8,451 bases of DNA, from the NCBI GenBank assembly GCA_027621485.1, contig JAQCBG010000022.1:1-8451 (forward strand), written 5' to 3'. The DNA comes from Pseudomonadota bacterium. GTDB lineage: Bacteria > Pseudomonadota > Alphaproteobacteria > Rickettsiales > Midichloriaceae. The translations under genes were made by a program, and so were the position numbers. The first letter of the stretch is position 1. Each line of letters opens with the position of its first letter. The notes beneath the pieces were generated by a model, which was not told the DNA's origin, did no database searches, and saw only the letters and a program-made list of their open reading frames with translations. Shown one piece after another: positions 1-6,048 of the stretch.

Positions 1-4
1 TGTT

Positions 5-832
5 TTGAATTTATCATCTGCAATTATTGACGGTAATTTATCTTGCTATATAAGAGAAGTAAATGCCATCCCAGTGCTTTCGTATGAGCAAGAAAATGAA
101 TTTGCAATGTTGCTTTATAAAGATGGAGATGTAAGTGCTGCACATGCGTTAGTAACATCTCATTTAAGACTTGTTGTAAAAATCGCAATGAAATTTTCTG
201 GTTATGGTTTGCCGATGCTTGATGTAATATCAGAAGGTAACTTGGGGTTAATGAAAGCAGTAAAAAAATTCAACCCAAATCTTGGTTACAGACTTGCAAC
301 ATATGCTATGTGGTGGATTAGATCTTCCATTCAAGATTATATTTTAAAATCTTGGTCTAAATTAAAAGTTGGCGCTTCTGCAATGCAAAAGAAGCTTTTC
401 TTTAACTTAAGTAAAGCAAAACAGAAGTTAGGAGATAATGCATATGAAGACGGAGAGCTTGTTAGAGAACTGGGCGTTAGTAAAGAGAATATAGAAAATT
501 TTGAAAGGAGCATTGACGTGATGGATTTAGATTCCGCATCATCTTCCAATGATGATGCTACATCCATTATATCTAATATTCCAGATGATAGCGCGGTAAA
601 TCCAGAGGAATTTGTCATTGCAAAGCAAGACGAAGAGGATATTAAAGCTCGAATATCGAAGGTGCTTTCATATCTAAATGCAAGAGAGCAGAGTATTATT
701 CAATCTAGATTTTTAATAGATAATCCAAAAACATTGGAAGAATTAAGTGGCTTGCATGGTATTTCAAAAGAGAGAGTAAGGCAGATAATTGTAAGAGCAA
801 TGGAAAAAATGCGTGTCTCATTGGAATCTTAA
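5..832 (+). CDS. rpoH: RNA polymerase heat-shock sigma factor RpoH (sigma-32); 5' end uncertain
   Basis: Alternative sigma factor that directs core RNA polymerase to heat-shock promoters in the cytoplasm. Seen in the 275-residue product: a region 2 core with HLRLVVKIA (about 53-61), ISEGNLGLMKAVKKFNP (75-91) and the -10 recognition helix ATYAMWWIRSSIQDYIL (98-114). The RpoH-specific box follows as QKKLFFNLSK (128-137), then an acidic linker and region 4 with TLEELSGLHGISKERVRQ, a helix-turn-helix for the -35 element. Length is close to the family's 280-300. The frame begins with TTG only four bases from the window edge and has no visible stop upstream, so the true start may be an ATG outside the window. 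The usual Glu after RVRQ-I in region 4.2 is Ile here (RVRQII). Sigma-70 or RpoD is excluded by size and by the RpoH box. Family assignment is confident; the start is not. Confidence 0.95.
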   Translation: MNLSSAIIDGNLSCYIREVNAIPVLSYEQENEFAMLLYKDGDVSAAHALVTSHLRLVVKIAMKFSGYGLPMLDVISEGNLGLMKAVKKFNPNLGYRLATYAMWWIRSSIQDYILKSWSKLKVGASAMQKKLFFNLSKAKQKLGDNAYEDGELVRELGVSKENIENFERSIDVMDLDSASSSNDDATSIISNIPDDSAVNPEEFVIAKQDEEDIKARISKVLSYLNAREQSIIQSRFLIDNPKTLEELSGLHGISKERVRQIIVRAMEKMRVSLES

Positions 833-1124
833 TATTGATTTTAGTTAAAAGATGTATATTGCGTAGAGATAATTTTTTAAGATCGCGTTCATTTTTACTA
901 TAACATTACTTTAATCATTATACGCGTAGTCTATCTTTCTCATATAGCTTGCAAAGTTTCTATGGGTCTTGAGATGGGGAAATGCTATTCTTAAATTACA
1001 GCTTAAAGTAAGGGCCCTGATTTTTAAAATAATTACTAATGCTATTTCAATTTCATTATGATAATATAATGTTACATTGTTAATGTAGATATTTTTCCTA
1101 TACTATAGAAGCTAGTAGGTAAGT
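833..1124. other. A/T-rich intergenic spacer without recognised gene
   Basis: This stretch lies between rpoH and the small frame before rsmH. I see no tRNA, no known structured RNA core and no clear rho-independent terminator for rpoH. A GGGCCC palindrome near 1014 has no loop and is not a convincing hairpin. The right end holds the promoter-like pair described separately, plus an isolated TATAAT at 1065-1070 that has no matching -35 box. mraZ, which commonly stands before rsmH, is absent. Confidence 0.6.
1077..1104 (+). promoter_or_regulatory. Candidate sigma70 promoter for the rsmH-ftsL-ftsI group
   Basis: TTGTTA (1077-1082) and TATACT (1099-1104) are separated by 16 bases, close to the TTGACA / 17 / TATAAT consensus. 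Transcription would start near 1111, leaving only about 14 bases before the ATG at 1125. This would make the small frame at 1125 the first gene of the division operon. In A/T-rich DNA such matches arise often by chance, so this is a prediction only. Confidence 0.4.
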
Positions 1125-1274
1125 ATGAGAATTACACTTCTAGCGATATTTCATTTGGAATTGATTTTAAATATATTGATATATATTCCTGCATTAACAT
1201 TGATATTAAATGCAGTATTCCTTATAAGTTTTATAGCTGTAAATAAAAGTATAAAATTTAATATGATAGTATGA
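1125..1274 (+). CDS. Possible small hydrophobic protein (49 aa) overlapping the rsmH start
   Basis: A 49-codon frame starts with ATG at 1125 and ends with TGA at 1272-1274. That stop shares four bases (ATGA) with the rsmH start, a classic arrangement for translational coupling. The product is almost wholly hydrophobic from residue 3 to 39 (rich in Ile and Leu, with Glu12 and Pro22 as breaks) and ends with a short basic tail (Lys41, Lys44). It could form one long or two short membrane helices. AGG at 1117-1119 lies five bases before the ATG as a weak Shine-Dalgarno site, and a promoter-like pair lies just upstream. rsmH itself has no visible ribosome site, which fits coupling. I recognise no family. 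Against it: A/T-rich DNA readily gives hydrophobic frames, and a 49-codon frame by chance is not very improbable. It may be a leader peptide or spurious. Confidence 0.35.
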   Translation: MRITLLAIFHLELILNILIYIPALTLILNAVFLISFIAVNKSIKFNMIV

Positions 1275-2218
1275 ATAGCATGAACTCAATACAAAGCAGG
1301 CCTCATATTCCTGTTATGTTAGATGAAGTGATGTTTGCTTTAGATGTACAAGACGGAGGGGTATATCTAGATTGCACATTTGGCGCTGGGGGATATAGTA
1401 GAGCAATTTTATCTGCGGCAGATTGTACATTACATGCAATAGATTGCGATGCTAATGTTGAGCGCTATGCGAATCAATTAAAGCTGGAATTTTATAATGA
1501 ATTTCAATTTCATAATACGAATTTTAAAAATATTGAATTACTTTCACTGCCAAAATTTGATGGCGTTGTATTTGATCTTGGAATGTCTTCTATGCAAATA
1601 GACGATGCAAAGCGCGGATTTTCATTTCAAAAAAATGGAGATCTTGATATGCGAATGTCATCAGACTTAAAAATTAATGCAAGATATGTTGTAAATCATT
1701 ATTCTTTTGAAGATTTATCAAGCTTAATTTATAACTATGGTGGCGAACAAAATGCAAAAAAAATCTCAAGACGCATATGTGAGATTAGGGAAAAATCAGA
1801 AATCAAAACAACAAAAGAGCTTGCAGATATTGTAGAATCTGTATCTTTTAGAAGGGGCAAGATTCATCCTGCTACGAAAACTTTTCAAGCAATAAGAATA
1901 GAAGTTAATAGTGAACTTGATTCATTAGAATCTGGATTACGCTCCGTATGCAATAATTTTATCAAAGAGAATGGAAATATAGCCGTTGTGAGTTTTCACT
2001 CTGAAGAAGATAGAATAGCAAAAAAAGTTTTTAATGAATTTTGCTTAAAAAAGATCAAAATAAATAAATATTCAAATTGTAAAACGCAACATGACAAATG
2101 TCATCATGAAAAATTTACATATTTTAATAAAAAGGTAATTAAGCCAAGTTATAAAGAAATTCAAAATAATCCAAGAGCTCGTTCTGCAAAATTAAGGGTA
2201 ATTACAAAATGCATATAA
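1271..2218 (+). CDS. rsmH: 16S rRNA m4C1402 N4-methyltransferase RsmH (MraW)
   Basis: SAM-dependent methyltransferase that modifies the N4 of cytosine 1402 in the decoding centre of 16S rRNA. Seen in 315 residues (E. coli enzyme about 313): HIPVMLDEV (12-20), SAM-binding motif LDCTFGAGGYSRAIL (33-47), acidic end of the next strand at AIDCD (56-60), VFDLGMSSMQIDDAKRGFSF (100-119) with DLDMRM (124-129), HPATKTFQAIRIEVNSEL (199-216), SFHSEEDRI (241-249) and NNPRARSAKLRV (299-310). The family's usual SFHSLEDR has Glu in place of Leu. The C-terminal insertion carries Cys270, His274, Cys277, His278 and His279, perhaps a degenerate form of the Cys-rich segment many relatives have there. The ATG at 1271 is preferred because of the ATGA overlap; an in-frame ATG at 1280 would also keep all motifs. 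ftsL overlaps its last 10 bases. Confidence 0.96.
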   Translation: MNSMNSIQSRPHIPVMLDEVMFALDVQDGGVYLDCTFGAGGYSRAILSAADCTLHAIDCDANVERYANQLKLEFYNEFQFHNTNFKNIELLSLPKFDGVVFDLGMSSMQIDDAKRGFSFQKNGDLDMRMSSDLKINARYVVNHYSFEDLSSLIYNYGGEQNAKKISRRICEIREKSEIKTTKELADIVESVSFRRGKIHPATKTFQAIRIEVNSELDSLESGLRSVCNNFIKENGNIAVVSFHSEEDRIAKKVFNEFCLKKIKINKYSNCKTQHDKCHHEKFTYFNKKVIKPSYKEIQNNPRARSAKLRVITKCI

Positions 2219-2475
2219 AAATATTGAATATTGTTCTCGTGCTGCTCAATATTGTCGTTATAATTGGTCTCTTTATTACTAAATCTCAGACGCATACTTT
2301 ATATAATGCAGCGAGACAATTTGAGATAGAATTAGAAAAAAAAGAAAGCGAGCTAAATATCTTGAATGCTGAATTCGCATATCTTACATCTTCTTCTAGA
2401 ATTAAGGATCTTGCATCCAGATACCTCGCATTAATACCAATAGAAAAAAAGCGCATCATGGAGCATCTTGAATAG
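2209..2475 (+). CDS. ftsL: Cell division protein FtsL
   Basis: Small bitopic inner-membrane divisome protein that, with FtsB and FtsQ, links FtsI/FtsW to the Z-ring assembly. The product has 88 residues: a short cytoplasmic start, a membrane helix at about 6-24, then a periplasmic heptad-like coiled coil (about 35-60, rich in Glu, Leu and Lys). It ends with the FtsL/DivIC-like pattern AYLTSSSRIKDLASRYLAL (57-75). Sequence alone is weakly conserved in this family, so the call rests on topology and on its position between rsmH and ftsI, the standard dcw place. Its start lies inside rsmH (10-base overlap), with AAGGG at 2194-2198 as a reasonable ribosome site ten bases upstream. ftsI begins 6 or 15 bases after its stop. 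Confidence 0.9.
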   Translation: MHIKILNIVLVLLNIVVIIGLFITKSQTHTLYNAARQFEIELEKKESELNILNAEFAYLTSSSRIKDLASRYLALIPIEKKRIMEHLE

Positions 2476-2481
2476 AGTATA

Positions 2482-4227
2482 TTGAGAGGTATGATAAAAA
2501 AATCAATTATAAGGATGCAGTTATTTTTTGCGATATGTATTCTGTTATTAATAATTATTGCAATCAAAATCATAGACTTTAGTTTTTCAGAAGAGAGCGT
2601 TAAAATGACCAAAGAAAATCAGATCATACAAAGTAAAAGGCGCGCAGATATATTAGATCGTAACAACATACTCATTGCTACAGATATCAAATCTTTCTCT
2701 GTATATGCAAATCCTAAAAAAATTATTGATAAAGAATTCGCAGCAAAAATTATCTCTAGCGCAATAAATATAGATTATAAAATTCTACTTAATAGACTGC
2801 AATCTAAAAAAGAATTTATTTGGGTTGTGAGAAATATAAGTCCAAAAAATAAACAAAAAATATATAATCTTGGAATACCTGGTATATATTTTATAAACGA
2901 TATAAAGAGATTTTATCCTCATGGATCCTTATTCTCTCATATAGTTGGATATACAGATCTAGATAACTTTGGAATATCTGGCGCAGAAAAGCTTGTAAAT
3001 GAGCGTTTATTGGAAAATCCAGATCGATCACTTAATTTATCATTAGATTTTAGATTGCAAGATATAATGCGCAGTGAATTAAGTGCTAGTATAATAGAAA
3101 ACGATGCAGAGAGTGCATCTGGCATTATTTTAGATGTGAATACCGGAGAAGTATTGTCACTTGTAAGTCTTCCTGATTTTAATCCTAATTTACTTAGTAG
3201 CGCAAAACCTAATCAGTTATTTAATAGAGCTACATCAGGTGTGTATGAGATGGGATCTGTTATGAAAGCAATTACAATTGCATCCGCTCTAGATGCAGGT
3301 AGCATTGATATAAATGATTACTTTAATATTGCTAAATCTGTGCAGCTTGGAAATTTTAATGTAAGTGATTACAGCAGGAAATTTGAAAAACAGATTTCTG
3401 TACCAGAGATTTTAATACACTCCTCTAATTTAGGGGCAGTTAGGGTTGCTAATGAAATGGGTATTAAAAAACAAAGAGAATATTTTCAAAAATTTGGAAT
3501 AATTAATAACAATTCTAATGCCGCAAAGAAAACATTAGAATTTGCAGATAATGATAATGTATTATGCAACACTCTAGAAGGTCAAATTGCAGAACGGGAA
3601 AAAATACGCAATATTCCAGAAGTTGCAAGAACACTGCATCCAAAAGAAAATAGCTGGGATAGTGTAAGATCTAGTACGATAAGCTATGGACATGGCATAG
3701 CCATTACTCAAATACATTTAGCTCAGAGTTTTGCTGCAATTGTGAATGGGGGTTTTTTAGTAGATCCTACAATTTTTATTCCAAAGGAAGGTGTTTCGCT
3801 GCAGTTTCAAAGAATATTGAGTGAAAAAACATCCATCATAATGAGAAAAATTTTATATTTAGTTGCAAAAGAAGGTACCGCAAGATCTGCAAATGTACCT
3901 GGGTATCTAGTTGGAGGCAAAACTGGTACCGCAGAGCAAATAAAACAGGGTCGTTACGATAAAAATCATAATTTATCAATTGTAACAGTTGCATTTCCAA
4001 TGAATGAGCCAAAGTATTTAATTATTATTGCTTTAGATGCAGCAAAAAAGAATAAAGCAAATAACATGCGTGTGACAGGCGGTGCAATTGCCGCGCCAAT
4101 TGCTAGTAGAGTAATTAAAAACATAACATCTGTTCTATCTATAAAGCCAAAGGATTTTGAGCCTCCATCTCTTTATTTAAAATACACTCCTAGAATGAAG
4201 AATTTAACATTTGCAAAGAAAAAGTGA
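2482..4227 (+). CDS. ftsI: Septal peptidoglycan transpeptidase FtsI (PBP3, class B penicillin-binding protein)
   Basis: Cross-links septal peptidoglycan during division, anchored in the inner membrane with its catalytic domain in the periplasm. Seen in 581 residues: membrane anchor at about 13-33, PBP dimerisation (pedestal) domain starting with KRRADILDRNNILIATD (52-68), then the transpeptidase domain. The three active-site motifs are present: SVMK (Ser259 nucleophile, 259-262), SSN (314-316) and KTGT (480-483), plus SYGHGI (401-406). Roughly 30 more residues than I expect lie between the SSN motif and SYGHGI (about 341-392). The start is either TTG 2482, with AGAG four bases upstream, or ATG 2491 (578 residues); the sequence does not decide. 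Spacing shows cotranscription with ftsL. murE, the usual next gene, does not follow. Presence of FtsI implies that the organism makes some peptidoglycan or septal wall. Confidence 0.96.
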   Translation: MRGMIKKSIIRMQLFFAICILLLIIIAIKIIDFSFSEESVKMTKENQIIQSKRRADILDRNNILIATDIKSFSVYANPKKIIDKEFAAKIISSAINIDYKILLNRLQSKKEFIWVVRNISPKNKQKIYNLGIPGIYFINDIKRFYPHGSLFSHIVGYTDLDNFGISGAEKLVNERLLENPDRSLNLSLDFRLQDIMRSELSASIIENDAESASGIILDVNTGEVLSLVSLPDFNPNLLSSAKPNQLFNRATSGVYEMGSVMKAITIASALDAGSIDINDYFNIAKSVQLGNFNVSDYSRKFEKQISVPEILIHSSNLGAVRVANEMGIKKQREYFQKFGIINNNSNAAKKTLEFADNDNVLCNTLEGQIAEREKIRNIPEVARTLHPKENSWDSVRSSTISYGHGIAITQIHLAQSFAAIVNGGFLVDPTIFIPKEGVSLQFQRILSEKTSIIMRKILYLVAKEGTARSANVPGYLVGGKTGTAEQIKQGRYDKNHNLSIVTVAFPMNEPKYLIIIALDAAKKNKANNMRVTGGAIAAPIASRVIKNITSVLSIKPKDFEPPSLYLKYTPRMKNLTFAKKK

Positions 4228-4353
4228 TTGAATAATTATGAGGTTAAATATTATCAAAAGTGCATGAATTTCAGCAAGATATCCCAAATTGAAATGAGGT
4301 TTATAGATTTAAGAATAATTTCTGCTGGATTTAAATTCGATAAATAAAGAGAT

Positions 4354-4402
4354 AAAAAAATAATTTAAACTCAGTATATTGCATGAATTATTTTGTTTTT
4401 TT
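4354..4402 (+). terminator. Weak A/T hairpin with T run, possible ftsI-operon terminator
   Basis: The arm AAAAAAATAATTTA (4354-4367) can pair with 4384-4398 over about 14 base pairs, with one bulged G and one G-U pair, around a 16-base loop. A run of seven T (4396-4402) supplies and follows the end of the right arm. The stem has no G-C pair, so as an intrinsic terminator it would be weak. It is the only terminator-like structure found after ftsI. Confidence 0.3.
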
Positions 4403-4665
4403 AAGATTTATAAAAAGACATATACTCATAACAACAATTGCTTTTTATTTGTTATCAATGAATTGTATCTCATTCATTTAATGTAGTGATATGTCGCATT
4501 TTGATTTATTGATAGAGGATGAAGCTATAGTTTTGATATGTTTAAGTTGTATGGAGATTATATCATAAAACAACTTTTGCATGTATACCTTATTACATCT
4601 GTAGAAAATTATTATTATGTGATTGAAAATAACAGTGTTTGTATTTAAGAATGCTGATATACGGC

Positions 4666-4694
4666 TTGCGTCAAAGGATCTTAGTGTGTAAAAT
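4666..4694 (+). promoter_or_regulatory. Candidate sigma70 promoter for the 152-residue membrane protein gene
   Basis: TTGCGT (4666-4671) and TAAAAT (4689-4694) are 17 bases apart, giving a start near 4701 and a 40-base leader. A perfect TATAAT also sits at 4726-4731 without a good -35 box. If used, it would start transcription only a few bases before the ATG at 4742 and give a nearly leaderless message, which would fit the lack of a Shine-Dalgarno site there. Confidence 0.4.
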
Positions 4695-4741
4695 CTTGCA
4701 GGTCTTTATTTAAAAAATTTATCTTTATAATAAAAATTACT

Positions 4742-5200
4742 ATGTATTCAAAGAAAATCTTGGTACCAACGGCTATTCTTACTGCAGGTGCGGCAGCAAT
4801 AGGAGGGTCATACTATTACGGTGTAGAATTAGTAGTAGCACTAGTATCAGGTATTAATATGCTTAGCGGTAGTGCAAACTATATTTGGGCTGGTGCAGGC
4901 ACTGCGTTATTGGCAGCTGCAACTGGAGTCGGTGGTTTTTTGTATAAAAATATCTCTCCTTATGTATTCCAGGGTCAGGTGCCTTGTGCTGGAAAAAAAT
5001 CTTGGCTTTCTGACATGAAATCTCCCTATATCAAATATATAATTGCAGGTGGTGTTGCATTGAGTGCTCTTGCTCTGGGAATGGCGGCATACGATGTTCT
5101 ATATGATAAAGAAAATCAAGATGATACATCTTGCCAAGAAATCGAAGATACTGTAGCGACCCTTGAATATAATACAGTGGAACATGGTGATTTGTCATAA
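4742..5200 (+). CDS. Hypothetical Gly/Ala-rich multi-span membrane protein
   Basis: I do not recognise this 152-residue product. It has three or four likely membrane segments: about 6-26, a moderately hydrophobic stretch 28-42, 48-68 and 97-117. They are rich in Gly and Ala with small-residue spacing (for example GAGTALLAAATGVGGF at 51-66), as in tightly packed helices. The loop at 70-96 carries Cys82 and several Lys, and the 35-residue tail after the last helix is acidic and hydrophilic with Cys131. The ATG at 4742 is the first in-frame start and has no ribosome site (only A/T upstream). The gene uses noticeably more GGT, GCA and other G-containing codons than its neighbours, mostly explained by the Gly/Ala content. 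It stands alone and converges on folP. Coding nature is likely; function unknown. Confidence 0.75.
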   Translation: MYSKKILVPTAILTAGAAAIGGSYYYGVELVVALVSGINMLSGSANYIWAGAGTALLAAATGVGGFLYKNISPYVFQGQVPCAGKKSWLSDMKSPYIKYIIAGGVALSALALGMAAYDVLYDKENQDDTSCQEIEDTVATLEYNTVEHGDLS

Positions 5201-5231
5201 AAAGAATATTTAAAAGTCGATTTTTCTTTAT

Positions 5232-5252
5232 ATGATAAATAATACTTATCAT
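5232..5252. repeat. Perfect inverted repeat ATGATAA / TTATCAT
   Basis: ATGATAA (5232-5238) and TTATCAT (5246-5252) form a perfect 7-base inverted repeat with a 7-base centre in the short spacer between two converging genes. It could be a weak second hairpin or a dimeric-repressor site. No T run follows directly, and in A/T-rich DNA it may be chance. Confidence 0.35.
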
Positions 5253-5262
5253 TGTATTATAG

Positions 5263-6048
5263 CTATAAAAGCGCATTTAGTAAATCTAATGCGCTTTTGT
5301 GCCATTTAACGTTATGCACTCTTAGGTATTTTATTTCTTGCATTGAGAGATAAAATGATGCTGCAATTGTTTGTATATCTCTTATATCATTATCTTCTCT
5401 TTTATTAAAAAGTTCCCGCATAAAAGATTTCCTAGAGTGACCAATGTAAAGTGCAGCATTCAAGCTCTTAAAATATGAGATATTTTTTATTATATCAATC
5501 GAAAGCACTGCATCACTAACAAATCCAATTCCAGGATCAATGATGATTTGATTTTGTTGAATTCCATATGATATGGCATTTTGCATCATCTTATTTGCGT
5601 GATTATATATCTCTTGCTTATTTTGCATTCTAATTTTTTTATTTGAGGGTATGCAAAGTGAGCACATCATTACATATTTCACATGTGGATTTTTTGCAAT
5701 TAATCTCATCATTTCTGGATTCTTTCCACCAGTAACGTCATTTATCATACAAACACCAAGCTCAATTGCTTCTTGCGCTATTTTAGGTCTAAATGTATCT
5801 ATGCTGATTTTTGCTCCATATTCGCGTGATACAACTTTTAAAATTCTATTCAATCTATCTCTTTCTTCTGCTTCAGATGGTATTACTGAATCATAATTCG
5901 TAGACACGGCGCCAATATCTACAATATCTGCGCCATCCTCAATTAAAGCTCTAAATTGAGCGACCGCAAGATTCTCATTAAGGTATAATCCACCATCAGA
6001 AAATGAATCTGGTGTAATATTTAAAATACCTACAATTTTTACATCCAT
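5263..6048 (-). CDS. folP: Dihydropteroate synthase FolP
   Basis: Cytosolic enzyme condensing 6-hydroxymethyl-7,8-dihydropterin pyrophosphate with p-aminobenzoate to 7,8-dihydropteroate, the target step of sulfonamides. The 261-residue TIM barrel shows GILNITPDSFSDGG (7-20), ADIVDIGAVST (40-50), ISIDTFRP (81-88, Asp84), INDVTGG (102-108, Asn103), IIDPGIGF (169-176, Asp171), GHSRKSF (203-209, Lys207) and LRVHNV (242-247, Arg243 and His245). These match the E. coli pterin and pyrophosphate residues Asp96, Asn115, Asp185, Lys221, Arg255 and His257. The usual GESTRPG loop is GAVSTNYDS, and the usual Met-His-Met segment reads VMMCSLCIP (126-134). Both loops lie near the substrate site and the change is unusual. 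The ATG lies inside folK (10-base overlap), so the two are cotranslated. The last codons form a terminator stem. Confidence 0.94.
   Translation of the reverse strand: MDVKIVGILNITPDSFSDGGLYLNENLAVAQFRALIEDGADIVDIGAVSTNYDSVIPSEAEERDRLNRILKVVSREYGAKISIDTFRPKIAQEAIELGVCMINDVTGGKNPEMMRLIAKNPHVKYVMMCSLCIPSNKKIRMQNKQEIYNHANKMMQNAISYGIQQNQIIIDPGIGFVSDAVLSIDIIKNISYFKSLNAALYIGHSRKSFMRELFNKREDNDIRDIQTIAASFYLSMQEIKYLRVHNVKWHKSALDLLNALL
5267..5298 (-). terminator. Rho-independent, probably bidirectional terminator inside the folP 3' end
   Basis: AAAAGCGCATT (5267-5277) and AATGCGCTTTT (5288-5298) form a perfect 11-base inverted repeat around a 10-base centre. Read on the minus strand, the GC-containing stem is followed by TTTTAT and the folP TAG stop, so the terminator lies inside the last codons (Asn-Ala-Leu-Leu-stop). 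Read on the plus strand the stem ends in CTTTTG, so it can also stop transcription of the convergent 152-residue gene. Confidence 0.8.

Larger units (their letters stand above)
4228..4741. other. 514-base A/T-rich gap without convincing gene
   Basis: This stretch between ftsI and the next gene holds no frame longer than about 32 codons on the + strand (for example 4264-4347, 4383-4481, 4491-4568). None has a good ribosome site. There is an all-A/T hairpin near its left third and promoter-like elements at its right end, listed separately. I see no tRNA, RNase P, SRP or tmRNA core. It could be decayed coding sequence or hold an unrecognised small RNA. Confidence 0.55.

Noticed and set aside
337..618. 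Minus-strand open frame of 93 codons inside rpoH
   Set aside because: It lies antisense within conserved rpoH codons, has Ser/Leu-rich low-complexity composition and shows no motif.
1008..1025. GGGCCC followed by T run considered as rpoH or spacer terminator
   Set aside because: The palindrome has no loop and cannot form a hairpin; flanking bases do not pair.
2286..3125. Minus-strand open frames (2286-2612 and 2937-3125) over ftsL/ftsI
   Set aside because: Antisense to well-supported genes, with no motif or ribosome site.
4330..4345. TTCGA resembling a tRNA T-loop
   Set aside because: No T-stem, acceptor stem or anticodon arm can be formed around it.
4264..4568. Three successive small plus-strand frames (27, 32 and 25 codons)
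   Set aside because: No ribosome sites, no coherent spacing and no recognisable pattern; the 32-codon one has a signal-like stretch ending in Cys but not a proper lipobox.
5031..5276. Minus-strand frame of 81 codons across the end of the 152-residue gene
   Set aside because: It is antisense to a more plausible gene, and folP would have to read through the terminator to transcribe it.
5651..5896. Plus-strand frame of 81 codons inside folP
   Set aside because: It is a complementary-strand shadow of conserved FolP codons.
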